DNA of 64,000 nt from Triglochin maritima (GCA_963682175.1 OY821787.1:21988501-22052500), one strand, 5' to 3'; positions 10,505 through 21,891 are shown, numbered from the stretch's first letter. Program-made: numbers and translations. The notes: generated by a model not told the origin, from the letters alone.

Positions 10505-11420
10505 GTGGTTGTCCTCCACGTTTGATATGAAGGACATGAGTGAAGCTAGCTACGTCCTTGGTGTCAAGATTATTAGAGATAGGTCCAAGAGACTTCTGGG
10601 ATTGTCTCAAGAGACTTATATTAACAATGTCTTGAAGAAATACCATATGGACAAATGCAAACCAATCGAAACTCCTGTTCAGAAGGGTTTGCACTTGAGC
10701 CTTGATAAGCATCCTGATACTCCTGAAGAGAAGGCCGAAATGAGCAAGGTTCCATACTCCAATGTTGTGGGAAGCCTTATGTACGCTATGATGTGTACTA
10801 GGCCAGACATTTGTCATGTTGTGGGCATGGTGAGTCGATACCAGTCTAGCCCAAGCATGGAGCACTGGAAGGCAGTCAAGAGAATCATGAGATACCTCAG
10901 AGGAACGAGTAACTACATGTTGTGTTACCAATCATCAGATCTCCGCCTGATTGGCTATAGTGATGCCGATTGGGCTGGAGACATTGACGAAAGGAAGTCT
11001 ACCTCTGGTTATGCTTTCTTGCTGGCTAATGGGGCCATCTCATGGTCCAGCAAGAAGCAAACCTGTATAGCCCTGTCAACTATGGAAGCAGAGTATGTTG
11101 CATGCTCTGCAGCCGTACAGGAGGAAGTTTGGTTGAGGAGGTTCTTACAACATATTGGGATAGTAGAGACATCTGATGAGCCTGTTGTTGTCTATTGTGA
11201 CAGCATGTCTGCCCTTTGTTATGTGAAAGACCCCAAATATCATGGAAAGACCAAACATATACAGGTTAGGTATCATTTTGTGAAGGACATCATAGCGAGA
11301 AAGGAAGTTGTGTTAAGACATGTGTCTACTAGTCTTATGGTAGCTGACCCTCTTACCAAGGCTATAGCTAAGGACTCGTTTGTGTCTCATGTGAAGTCCT
11401 TAGGCTTACGCAGACTTTGA
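10505..11420 (+). pseudogene. pol: copia I RT C-terminus and RNase H (frame open)
   Basis: An uninterrupted 304-codon stretch continues RT from the other side of element [21 protein letters not shown], then [15 protein letters not shown], then RNase H with DADWAGD, STMEAEYVA and YCDSMSALCYVKD, ending VADPLTKAIAKDSFVSHV and a natural TGA. The acidic residues of the Ty1 RNase H active site are all present. The apparent ATG start at 10,509 is internal to the polyprotein. It is a fragment, cut from its N-terminus by B. Confidence 0.92.
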
Positions 11421-12160
11421 TGTATTGACATGTCTAACTTCCTTTTATGAGTGATTGTGTTTTATTCTTTTGACTATATCTGTTTGGTTGATGTAGTTGT
11501 TCTAGCATAAAATATTATTCTGTCAATAGGCTGAAGAATGCTCACTCACACGGGCATTCGCCTCTGGCGCTTTTGATAGCGAGCAGAGATGAGACTGATC
11601 ATGAGGAGATCTTGTATGATAGATCCAGAAGATTCATGATAGGATAGTCGCCTTGATTAGGAATCAAGATGAGATCCTCTATGTTGGTGAGGATTGACAT
11701 GAATGATCCCACGATTCATGTGACCTATAGAAGCCAAATGCGAGCATCACATGTGGCGCCAGGTGGCACCTGTATGGTGTTAAGGGTACAATGATGAAGA
11801 TCGGGTCAGGCACAGAGGGGGTGCGACTGGACTAAGACTTGTATGGTGTTGAGAGACAGACATATTGTTGTGTACAGTATGATCCATCATAACATGTTTG
11901 TTATACAACATGTGTTGAGCGACCATTGGGAAGTGAAAGGATAGATCCCTGCTCCTTCACTGTGTTAGTCCAAGACTTGATTGTCATTAGTTACCCTCAG
12001 TGACCTTCGACGACACCATGAAGTAAAGAGTTGATGTGGCTACTTTGGGATGTTATCTATGACCATGAGAGATTCGGTCTAAAGAGGCATCTTCGGGAAA
12101 GGAGTCAACTCTAAGTGTAATGGTGGTCTGGGGCGAAGGGAAAGGTTTGACTCGACTGCA

Positions 12161-12559
12161 CTAAAAGTATTTGTGGTGCCCAACTGTATTGGATACAGTA
12201 GCAAGTACCTTGAGGACAAGAAGGTATTTTCTCCGAGGGATCGAGATACCGTTCATGTTAAGTGAGTTTCTGAGTAAACCTGGGGAACTGTGATGTGCAT
12301 TTTGACTGCTTATTTGTTGTTTTATGAGGATGTTGTCATTCTGGCCTTCTAGTAAGGTTTCTAGTTTGAGACTCCTAAATTGCAGGTGCATCACCGGTCG
12401 CACGACCCATTTGTCCGTATGATCGGAAGAGTGCATGTGTCGGGGACAGATGATTTTGTATCGGGGATACATGATCAGAGACTTGCATGTTGTGGATGCG
12501 TTCTTCGAGAGAGGAATAGTTGTATATATCAGGGATGCATACATGTGTGTCGGGGACAC
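12161..12559 (-). other. Antisense ORF in copia 3' region (132 codons)
   Basis: Opposite to pol, this ORF reads MSPTHMYASLIYTTIPLSKN ... SLKLETLLEGQNDNILIKQQ ... GLLRNSLNMNGISIPRRKY ... VSNTVGHHKYF. The copy in copia H keeps the same reading in two overlapping ORFs (37,305-37,720) separated by one missing T near 37,503. No domain is recognised. Antisense ORFs between pol and the 3' LTR are known in some plant LTR elements; whether this one is translated cannot be told. Confidence 0.35.
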
Positions 12560-12640
12560 ATAGAGAGGTGAGATATTGCCATTGTGTGATTGTATGTATC
12601 AGGGATATATGCATATGTGTCGGGGACACAAAAGCAAATG
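12425..12640 (+). repeat. Interspersed GTGTCGGGGACACA repeats
   Basis: The palindrome-like core TGTGTCGGGGACACA recurs about four times (near 12,437, 12,547, 12,616 and in weaker form near 12,461). It alternates with TATATATCAGGGATGCAT-type units. The same pattern stands in copia H at 37,250-37,445. Confidence 0.6.
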
Positions 12641-12676
12641 ACATGTTGTTATCGTGCTATTGTGCAAGTGGGCAAT

Positions 12677-13054
12677 ATTGGATTAATCTAGGATTAATAA
12701 GATATTTGCCCAAAACACTGACACATGGCGCGTCCCTATTGGACTACACATTTAGGGTTTAGGGTGGAGCCATCTATATAAGGAGGGGAGCCTCCCATAG
12801 GAGAGATTGATCTCATGTGCAAAACCCTAGCCTCCACCCTAACCTAGCCGCCACCTCCCTCTCCCTCAAATCTGTCCCTTCCACCAAGTAGGACTCTTGG
12901 GTTGTGGATTTGTTCTTCTTCTCCAAGAGAGTAGAAGACCGACCGGTGCTCAAGAAGACTCCATGAGGTGATCATCGATTCTTCTTCCGCTGCCATAGGT
13001 TCTCTCCACCAAAGGTAAATCCGAACCTGTTGACTAAATCGTAGTTTGCTAACA
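12677..13054 (+). repeat. 3' LTR of copia I
   Basis: About 378 bp, matching the 389-bp LTRs of copia H. It starts about TTGGATTAATC and ends TTTGCTAACA, with TATATAAGG at about 12,775. The first base is uncertain by a few positions. Confidence 0.85.
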
Positions 13055-13390
13055 GTATATGCATGCATGCACTAGATATTTTCGAAATTGTGAGATGCAT
13101 GTTTATATTTTTATAATATCAACATCCATGGTGCAGGAGGAAGTCACGGAGAACGCGCAAAAGTCAAGCACGCGGGAACATATAAACTCACATAAATATG
13201 TGTGTGAATGGATATATTTATGTTTGTGTGCTTGACATGTATGTGATTGTATGGATGAATGTTAGGATATGTATTGATGATAAATATGCATGATCACCTA
13301 AATTCTAAAATCACATATAAATGTTAAATTGTCCAACCAAAAATTAAGAGTATTTTTCTTTCTTATTTCATCCACTAGCAACCATTGATC
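13055..13390. other. Unassigned AT-rich stretch
   Basis: Follows the copia I LTR. Rich in ATGCATGC and ATATGTGTG words. No ORF, repeat family or gene was recognised. Confidence 0.5.
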
Positions 13391-15265
13391 GAGGGATATT
13401 CTGCTCGCCCTTAGCAGGAGATAACTTCTTCTATCTTTGGGAATAGTGGGAGATATAAGGTTGTCTATTGTTGTGCCATGAATAGATACATGAGGTGCGA
13501 TTCACCCTTAGTGGACACCGAGTATACTTGTTTGTGAATACAATGGATAAACGTATCTCGTATCAAATGAAATAAGTTTTCTTAACAAGACCCGGAGCCC
13601 TAGCTCAGTTTTGAGAAAGAGAGTTTTTCTTATGATGTTATCTCTCAGTTTGGCACTTACACAATAGAGGGGTTGATTGTGCACGATGGAACAACTAAGA
13701 AAAATACCACTCGTCCTACGCGAACCGTTTCGTGATGAGCCCACTTGAATCTGGTTACTATTGGTATGTCTAGTCGGGTGGCGGCCGTTAGGTCACCTAT
13801 TTAGAATGTTGGACACACAAGCAAGGCCAAAACATTTGTGTCGGGCGTGCGACCCTTACAAACTCTTAGACAACCAGAGAGAGAGGTTAAGAAGCGGAGA
13901 CTCAACTTTGCTTCCTCTGGCTCTTGGACTTGTACTGGCCAGTTTGCGCAGTCTTTGTATCCCTTCTTCAGAAGAAAAAAAGGGGCATCGACTGAAGCGA
14001 ATAGATGGCCTGCAGGCATCGACTCCTATATATATCCTCCCTCTAAAATCCAAAAACACAGGGAAATATAACAGATACCTATCTCCGTTTCGTGCGTGAA
14101 TGGCGGTTCTCAGACGAGGGAATCGTTCCTCTCTAAATAGGCGGATTAGAATGCTTCTATCGATAGAGGTTTCACGTCTGCCCATAGAATCATTTTTTGC
14201 CTCCACTTTTCTCTTGCCTAGAAGTGTCCTGAAGGAGATCGAGAGTCTATTCATTCGATTTCTTTGGGGTGATAAAGAACGACGTCCTTGGGTGGCAAAC
14301 AGTTTCTGCCACTGGTGGAACTGGATATCGATCCAACGGGTTCGGACGTGAGCGAAGGAAAGTGTCTCAGGGCTTGAATGTAAAAGTTGACAAGGCAGAA
14401 TCTTAATGTGAGTACGACCTATACCACAAGCCTATAAGCGTCGAGAGAAAACGAGCCCTTGATGAGCCTCTGGTTCACAAGCCTTTCCTTTTTTTATGAG
14501 ATATATGATTGAACAACCCTTTCGACGACTTTCCATTTTACCTCCACTTGCCTTAGGCGGAGTCAGACGTAGAAAGGAAGCCTGAACCCGCGTATGGCCT
14601 TGGTGGAATCACTTTTCTTGTCGGTCATCAGACTGACTAGCCACGAGAGCACGAAAGAGAAGTATACGGGAGGTACATCAATGGTCATTAGTGTGCACCT
14701 TTCCCAGGGAGGAAGAAGCCTCAGACAGAGAACAAAAGTTCCCCATCTCGCACAAGGTGCCTGCTCCTGGCCTTTGAACAGGAAAGAGATTGGTCAACGT
14801 ATTTGGTTGTTGGCATTGGAACGAATATACTATTCCATTGATATTTCGATGACTTCGACTGTGTGAATCTTTTTCCGGGCAAGAGATGATCGAGGATGGA
14901 AGAGGAGGTAAGGGTCTAAAATGACATATCAACCACACATGACCCAGTTCCGTTATATTTTGTTTCGCTGAACCGGCCGGCATCCTCGCTTCCAAGTGTT
15001 ACTCTCAGAAAGGAGCTTCGAGTCTCTCGTCCTCCGGTTGGTTGGAGAGGGTGTCTACGATCAGCTAGCGCGTTATCGATAGGCAATCGGAGTGAGGACC
15101 GATAGTAGCATCTTTTTTCTACTTCGATGAGATAGGTGTTTCCCACTTTCTAGAGGTGATTTTCTTTTTTGGGAAGCCAATGCGTGACCTCCGATATCCT
15201 GTATTGACTTATTCATCGATTGATTTCTACCTCGAATTCGACCGGTTGCTACCTCGAATTCTTAT
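13391..15265. other. Organelle-like (possibly mitochondrial) DNA segment
   Basis: Base composition and style change here: balanced GC, few A/T runs, many purine/pyrimidine words such as TCCTCGCTTCCAAGTG and ATCGATCCAACGGG, and several short open frames on both strands without retroelement motifs except one LINE fragment. This resembles plant mitochondrial intergenic DNA, which often contains nuclear retroelement pieces. No mitochondrial gene is recognised, so a nuclear mitochondrial insertion is an inference. The left border is uncertain (13,391 to 13,745). The right border is where Athila E begins. Confidence 0.35.
14100..14351 (+). pseudogene. LINE-type reverse transcriptase C-terminal fragment
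   Basis: 83 codons. The segment PIESFFASTFLLPRSVLKEI followed by ESLFIRFLWGDKERRPWVAN fits the end of plant non-LTR RT, where P-(x)-LPxxVLKEIE and FLWGG...WVAW recur upstream of the zinc-binding tail. The catalytic block is absent, so this is only a fragment. Nothing upstream continues the RT in any frame that I could see. Confidence 0.5.
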
Positions 15266-15284
15266 TCCTCCATGGGTTCCTGTT

Positions 15285-15669
15285 GCCTACCTGAGTTGAA
15301 CACATGAAACTCGGCACTCATGTTACCGAATGAGAGCTTCATGAGACCATTTCAACAATTAATTAAGGCATTGGAGGTTGCCAGAAATGGTCTACCCAAA
15401 ATCAAAGGTATTTGAGAGTGGTTGTTCGCAACAGAATTGGTATCGAGGACAACAAAATCTTCTGAAAATATAAAATCTCCAACTTTGATAAGCACGTCCT
15501 TGATAATTCCCTTTGGAATACGAATGGATCTATCTGCCAATTGGAGGGTGATTTTAGTTGGTTTAAATTCTCCCAAGTTCAACTGTTGATAAACAGAAAA
15601 TGGGAGGAGGTTGACCGCCGATCCTAAATCAAGCAATACATTACTCATGCTAGTGTCCCCTATCGTACA
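15285..15669 (-). pseudogene. pol: Athila E aspartic protease
   Basis: Minus strand, with MSNVLLDLGSAVNLLPFSVY (catalytic D-L-G) at the start and [17 protein letters not shown] at the end, the usual Athila protease limits. It is separated from gag by TAG at 15670-15672, where C has CAG. A TGA follows ALINC where related copies have a sense codon. Reading continues as NGLMKLSF...EFHVFNSGRQQEPMEE and then leaves the element. Confidence 0.85.
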
Positions 15670-17800
15670 CTAAATAGTTGGACACCCAGGGTCCTTGTAT
15701 ATTGTGTAGGTGGGATTGGACAAAAGTGAGCTCAGGAATGCTTTCTTAGGAACATTGTCGCTCCTCTTGGTTGTGCAGAGATCCTTCAACACTTTGGCAT
15801 ATTGAGGTATTTGTTGGATGACATTCAGCAAGGGGATGTTAACCTTCACTAGCTTAAACACCTCTAACATCTTATCTATTGTGTCACTCTGCTTTTTGGT
15901 TAACCTACTAGGATAGGGAGCTTTTGGCAGGTAGGTTTTCTGCGGTGCCTGAGAAGGAGGCATTGGTGTATTACCCTCACCCTCAACCTCTTCTTCACCA
16001 CCATTCCCACTGAGGGGCTGCATAGATGGTGGTGGTGGCAAGGAAATGTGATTGTCAACCTGCCTTCCATTCCTTAAGGTTACAATGGCATTAACATGGT
16101 GAAGAGGTTCCTCCACCTGGTTCACTTGCCGCCCCCGAGGTATGTGTTGTTGCTGGTACATGCGGGGGTTAGCCTCAGGCTGGCTAGGCAGAGACCCTCT
16201 CTCTCTTTCATGTACAGACTGAGCCAATTGGCCCATCTGAAGCTCTAGAGATTTGATGGTCTGCTGATTTGAAGTGAGAACTTGACTTATCGTTGACATA
16301 AAAAAATTCATTGAGTTTTCAAGTCCACGAGTCAAGGTCTCAAGCGAATTGAATCGGGTTTCGATGTTGTTGGAATTTGGGAAACCCGATTGATTGGTGA
16401 TTTGCGCTTGGGGTGGCTGATAGGATTGTGCATGCATGGGAGGTTTGTGTGGTTGAGAGGAGTTTGAAGGACCACCCGGGGCATTATTTTGGTTCCATGA
16501 AAAATTGGGGTGGTTCCTCCATCCGGGATTATAAGATGATGAGTCTGGGTCATTTCTAGCTCTATCATAGATGGCGTTGACATGTTCCATCTCAGGAGGA
16601 GTAGACGCACACTCGCTTCCTACATGACCGATCCTACCACACGCAAGACAGGGAACTGGACCAGCTGTAGACACATGAGGTGCACCTTGTTGGTTTTGGA
16701 GCTCAACCAAATACATACATCGCATTAAGGCCGCCATGCGCGTCTCGGTGGCCGTAGTGGTATCGACAGCAAATGCGGCACCCGATCTAGTGGAGTTTGC
16801 ATTCGCGATCCTCGCTCCTATGCTGGATGATGCAGGTGGTTCCCTTACACTCTCCCATTGCATGGTTTTCTCAGCGATATCTTCTACGAAAGCCCATGCC
16901 TCCTTTTAATCCTTTCCTAAGAACTATGCTTGACACATGGACTCAAGGAGCATTCGGGACGGGATGTGAAGACCCTCGTAGACAATCTGACGAAGGTGAC
17001 ACAACTCGATGCCATGGTGAGGGCATGAGGATAGTAGCTCCTTGAATCTCTCTAAATATGCATGAAATGTTTCAGTCTCAAGTTGATAGAACGAATTGAT
17101 TTCGTTCCTTAATTTTTGAGTCCGATGATTTGAAAAGTATTTTTTGAGAAATGCAGATTGAAATTCATCCCAAGTCTTAAAGACGTTCGCCTGGTTTCTG
17201 TATAACCACTTCTTGGCATCATCCTTTAGTGCAAAAAGGACTAGCCTAAGATGGATGGAGTCTGTGCTAAGTTGTTGCAGCTTGAACATAGCACAGACTT
17301 GCTCAAATTCCCTGAGAAAGATATAGGGGTCACCCTTCCCAGTGAAGTGAGGGAGCATGGAAATAAACTAAGGCTTAACCTCAAAGTTGTTCCCATTTTC
17401 CTCTGGCAATACGATGCATGAGGGTAGAGTGGTACGGCTCGGGTAGCATCGATCACGTAGAGGTATGAGAGCCACAACAGGAAGAACAGGAAGCACAGGT
17501 GGAACAGGTGGGTCCAGCAACTGCTCCTCCTCACGGAAATGACCAGTCATTGAACCTGGACTATGTGCAACACGAGAGGAGGGAGGCATCGAGAAATCGA
17601 CTACCGAAGTAGGATTGATGACACGCCTCGTCAAACGGCCACTCTTGTCTCGTGCCCACGCAAGCATGCACAAAGGTGCACACACAAACCAAAACTTTTT
17701 TTTAAACAAAGAATGTGCGTAGAGGAGAGGACGGAGGGACACAAAAGAGAGGGAATGACTCAGGAGAGAAAGGAAGAAGTCATTATGCCACGGCGGGTAG
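15670..17800 (-). pseudogene. gag: Athila E gag
   Basis: Frame pieces on the minus strand: 17,835-17,371 (N-terminal, ending in TAG where C has CAG), 17,358-16,924 (capsid-like Retrotrans_gag with GKGDPYIFLREFEQVCAMF and LFALKDDAKKWLYRNQ), two further stops near 16,915 and 16,900, and 16,863-15,673 with zinc knuckle CLACGRIGHVGSEC, a Pro/Gln-rich linker and a coiled segment SLETLTRGLENSMNFFMSTI. The order and spacing equal element C. It would package element RNA; this copy is interrupted by at least three stops. The start codon cannot be fixed. Confidence 0.88.
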
Positions 17801-17835
17801 GTACAGGTAGAAGCACACAAGCAAACAAGGCTCAA

Positions 17836-18738
17836 ACAGTCCTAAGGTCGGTGTAGGTCCTTACAGCTAGACGACGCCTAACTTCGAGGTCACACGGCCT
17901 CAACATGCCTCACCTCCCTACGACGAGGACCACAAAGCCCGGCAAGTGAGTCAAGATCCGGAGATCTCGTCTCTCCTACTATCGACAGAGTGGGCAACGC
18001 CGATCAGATCATGACGGTCGGGACCGGATCACTCTCCTAATGCGCCCGAAATCCTTAGGGTCAATGTCTACTTGATTTTAAAATTAGGTTCTTAATTAGT
18101 ATGGTTTTTGGGGTGAAGGAAAGGGTGATGAAATCCCCCACCTTATCTTTTATGGGATAACCCCTCCTTGGTAGCGTTTTGGAGTCTTAATCTGACAATC
18201 AACTCTCCAAACAAACGCTCAACTCACACTTGTTGCAATGCACTTCCTACTAACTAATGCGTGTTCATACGAAAAATGCATGAATGAGAGTAGAAGGTGC
18301 GTACCTTACGCCGGCACTCAGCAACTGAAAATAAAGCTAAAATAAAAGACAATCTACGTGCCTAAGTCGCATACATGATGCATGACCTAAACAAGAAAGA
18401 ATGCCTAATATTTTGCTTTGGGTTTTAGGGTCCAAGTTGCTTAAAGGAAGTTGATTACTAATCTGGGAGAAATCTAAGAGTCAGAACATGCAAAATCGAG
18501 TCCCAGATTCCTAAATCAATTATGGCAACAAGACAAAGAAAGGAGAAGGTAAACATAGCTTACGAGACCGCCAATTGGCGGTCTGAGGCCGTTGATTGGC
18601 GGTCCAAAGTGCCCAGTTTGCCTCCAAACTTTTCCAGCTGCCTCTCCTTGTGACTCCAAGTCTCCTGAAACAAAGAAAAACTACAAAAAACAAATTAAAT
18701 CCACTCGAATCATCCAAAAAAGAGTCTGGACTGGCACC
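17836..18738 (-). other. Leader of Athila E
   Basis: Untranslated, alignable with the C leader (22,949-23,921). Contains the palindrome GACCGCCAATTGGCGGTC at 18566-18583 and a second, imperfect unit beside it. No gene. Confidence 0.8.
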
Positions 18739-18756
18739 TCCCCGGCAACGGCGCCA
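18739..18756 (-). other. Primer-binding site, perfect tRNA-Asp match
   Basis: In element sense TGGCGCCGTTGCCGGGGA, all 18 bases complementary to the plant tRNA-Asp 3' end. It is the best-preserved primer site in the window. Confidence 0.9.
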
Positions 18757-18762
18757 AAAATT

Positions 18763-19490
18763 TGTTTAACGTTTTAATTATACCGCAAGTGCACGGCGTC
18801 AGTGAAGACGTGGCAAATACAGGTCGTCCACAGGGAGGTGAGCAGCCTCTCGTTTGCACGAAATCAAGTGGCAACAAAAAGGGAAGAGAGTTTTATTATA
18901 CTAATCTACGCTACACTAAACTAGGAAGTAACACATGCACAAGCAAACAACAAGCGATGAACTACCAAACTGAACTAAGAACTTGATAAGTATGCTGGAA
19001 TTAGTAAGAGAAAGACCCCTTAGGGGGTGGAGTGACTACACATACACAATAAGGAGGTAAGAATGTCTTCCTATAGGCACAAGTGGAGGTAGTGTTTTTA
19101 TGTATGTGAGGTATCTACTTATCATGGCAAAACCCATCAATTAAATCACTAACCTATTTGATTAACATTCATAAACACAAGCTGGTTATTTAAGAAACTA
19201 AACAAGCATGGGAGGTGTCTTAAAACTTGTGGCAAAACCCATCTAGTGAAATGTTCTATTCTAACAAGCAAGCATGCATTCGTATTAATCAACACATTTG
19301 AAAATAAGACATTCTTCCTTTCTTAATTGCATATATAAGTATCATCTCCACCCCCCAAAAGGGGAGTAGTTTTACTCACTAAACATTAAACTAACTATTA
19401 CACTGAGATAAGAAAACATATTAACTAAGCTAGATTTAATAAAAGACAATTAAACTAACATGCAAGAACTACAAAAGAGCTATAAAAGAA
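18763..19490 (-). repeat. Partial LTR of element E
   Basis: The 3' 728 bp of an LTR, in sense ending ...ACGTTAAACA before the primer site. Its 5' half, with promoter, is missing. It is joined to leader sequence at about 19,490 within the shared word ACAATCAACTCTCC. Confidence 0.8.
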
Positions 19491-20042
19491 GCAACAATCA
19501 ACTCTCCAAACAAACGGTCAACTCACACTTGTTGAAATGCACTTCCTACTACCTAATGCATGAACGAGAGTAGGAAATACGTACCTCACGCCAACACTCA
19601 GCAACTGAAAGTAAAGCTAAAAGAAAAGACAATCTACGTGCCTAAGTCGAGCACATGATGCATGACCTAAACAAGAAATAATGCCTAATCTTTTGCTTTG
19701 GGTTTTAAGGTCCAAGTTGCTTAAAGGGAGATTGATTATTGATCTGGGAGCAATCTAATAGTCAAAACATGTAAAATCGAGTCCCAGAATTCTAATTCAG
19801 TAATAGCAACACTCCATAGAAATAAAGAGATGAAAAGAGATTACCAGACCGCAAGTTGGCGGTCTCGGGCCGCTGATTGGCGGTCTTGGAGTCTCAGATC
19901 GTCTACAAACTTCACTAGATACTTCCCCATCCCAATGTTAGTCTCCTGAAACAAAGAAAACTACAAAACACAAATTAAATCCACTTGAATCGTCCAAACC
20001 AGAGTCTGGACTGGCACCTCCACGACAACGGCGCCAAAAATT
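19491..20042 (-). other. Duplicate leader and second primer site of E
   Basis: A second copy of the leader start, alignable with 18,190-18,738. It includes imperfect palindromes near 19,848-19,890 and a primer site at 20019-20036 with two mismatches to tRNA-Asp. No gene. Confidence 0.75.
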
Positions 20043-21400
20043 TGTTTAATCGTTTAAATACCGCAATTGCATGACCGCGTTGAAGTGGTGCCAAATACGG
20101 ATCGATCCACAAGGAGGTGTGTAGACTCTGGTTTGTTCGAAGGCAAGTGGGAAAAGAGGGGAAGAAGTTGTGATTACACTAAACTAGACTAACTACACTA
20201 AACGAGTAAGCATCAAATAAGGAAAACGAAAGCAAGGGAAATTGAAAGCTGGAAATCAGAAATGGAGAACCCCTAAGGGGTGGAGTGTGTGCACACATGT
20301 AAAAATATGGTGAAGAATGCATTCTATAGGCACAAATGTAGGTAGTGTTTTCATGCATAGGAAGTGTCTAAAGGTTATGGCAAAACCTATCAATCCATTC
20401 ACTATCCTAGTTGATTATCATTGATATACACAAGCTGGTTATTTCAGAACCTAAACAAGCATGGGAGGTGTCTAAGATGTGTGGCAAAACCCATCAAGTG
20501 TAGTATTCTACTCTAACAAGCAAGCATACATTCACATTTATCAACACAATCAAAATATAAAGCATTCATATCCATTCTTTAATGCATGTATGAACATCAT
20601 CTCCACCCCCAAAGGGTGATGGATCTACTCACTACACATTACTCTAACAATTAAACTAAAGAAGAAAAGAAACATTCTAACTACTTTAGCCTAGAATCAA
20701 GGAAATAAAACTAAGCTAAGCATGCATAAAGAAACAACATAAGAACAAAATAATGGAAAATTTATTTTATTAGATGACTCACATTGAAGGTAGCATTCTT
20801 CTACACCTTGAGATTTTGCTCCAAGGCTTACTCCAAGTAGAGAGAATGCCACCAAGCAATGGGTGAATACAATAGAAGGTGAAGAGTTCTATTTGTAGCC
20901 ATAGAAAAGGTAATCCGGGACAATCCCCCGGTATGGGACAAAAAAATACCAGAAATAGACTAAATACACACTAATAAACGTCCCACATAAATCTTAGCGG
21001 ATCCGGACCAAAAGTGACCGCCAATTAGCGGTTTACAGTGTTCGGATCGCTTTGGATTTTCGTGTGGGCTTTTCTAGAAGGCTTTGTTTGTCTTTGATGC
21101 ATCTACTTTGCTTGTTGGAGTTCCGACCCGAATAGAATTGCCAAAATACTTCCCATGATGGTGTGAAGTATTCTTGTTTGCTCATTGGTCATTCGATCTG
21201 ACATTCAGGTCCTTCGATCTTGCATCTTAGTCATTTAGTCTCTCAACTCAGTCCTTTTTCATGCTTTTTGGTCCTTTATGCCTCTTCTCTTCAAACCTAT
21301 TTATTTCTGAAATTCAAACATAAAACTCGTCACGTAGCCTTTTTTAGGTGAAAGATAATGGATATAACATACAAATATAAGCATGAAATGATGGCAATCA
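20043..21400 (-). repeat. Complete 5' LTR of element E
   Basis: 1358 bp, in sense TGATTGCCATC...TTAAACA. The palindrome block near 21,000-21,050 (GACCGCCAATTAGCGG) has outer arms AGCGGATCCG and CGGATCGCT. The snRNA-like element (GTCCCATACCG) and TATA (CTACAAATAG) are both decayed, unlike in elements A, C and K. Confidence 0.88.
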
Positions 21401-21522
21401 CTACCTTTGTCCATGATTGGGTAATTGATACCAGATCTTGTGCTCACATAATTTCTAATGTGCAACTACTAAAGGATAGGAAGGAACTCGTGAAGAACGA
21501 GATGATTTTGATGGTCGGAAAT
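21401..21522 (+). pseudogene. pol: copia D protease start (left piece)
   Basis: Reads TFVHDWVIDTRSCAHIISN then VQLLKDRKELVKNEMILMVG, a Ty1/copia protease start (W-V-(I/L)-D-(T/S)-G). The active-site Gly codon is AGA (Arg), so the enzyme is inactive. The frame continues across element C at 27,434 with NGVSVAAIVQ, showing C was inserted into this codon run (TSD gaaat). It is cut on the left by element E. Confidence 0.85.
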
Positions 21523-21891
21523 TGATTGACTTCATTTCATGCTTATATTTGTATCTTATATCCATTATCTTTCACCTAAACAATGCTATGTCACGAGTTT
21601 TATGTTTAGTTTTCAGGAATAAATTGGTTTGAAGATATGAAGCATAAAAGGACCCAAAAGCTGGGGAAAAGGACTGAATTGTGAGATCTTGGGACCAAGA
21701 TGCAAGGAAGAATGACCTGATTGCAAGACAGAAGGACCTTAGAGCAAAACAGAATACTCCACACCATCATGGGGAGTATTTTACCAATTCAATTCGGGTC
21801 GGAGCTCCAACAAGTCAAGTAACCGCATCAAAGACCAACAATACCAGAAAGAAAATCCCACAACAAAAATGAGCAGGATCTGAACCATATA

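Larger units (their letters stand above)
11421..12676 (+). other. 3' untranslated region of copia I with purine tract
   Basis: About 1.25 kb between the pol stop and the LTR. It has no sense ORF, and matches the corresponding part of copia H (37,204-38,460). It carries an antisense ORF and repeats (separate entries). The tract GTGCAAGTGGGCAATA directly precedes the LTR. Confidence 0.8.
1396..13054 (+). mobile_element. Ty1/copia element I, 5'-truncated, split by element B
   Basis: Sister copy of copia H (36,815-44,842). The order gag tail, protease, integrase, RT, RNase H, 3' region, LTR matches H over its length. The 5' LTR, leader and most of gag are missing, and homology to H starts near 1,501 in the gag tail. 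Element B (3,964-10,504) sits in the RT domain with TSD gtggt, and removing it restores collinearity with H. Numerous stops, frameshifts and a 20-bp tandem duplication make it clearly older or less constrained than H. Confidence 0.9.
15266..21400 (-). mobile_element. Athila-type gypsy element E, 3'-truncated, duplicated LTR-leader
   Basis: On the minus strand: complete LTR (21,400-20,043), primer site, leader, a partial second LTR (19,490-18,763), a second primer site, leader, gag, protease, then an abrupt end at about 15,266. RT, RNase H, integrase and 3' LTR are missing. The 5' end abuts copia D protease sequence at 21,401. The gag-protease part is closely similar to element C. Confidence 0.85.

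Noticed and set aside
18739..18756. tRNA-Asp-like sequence
   Set aside because: Only the 18-nt complement of the tRNA 3' end is present, directly next to an LTR; no cloverleaf. It is a primer-binding site.
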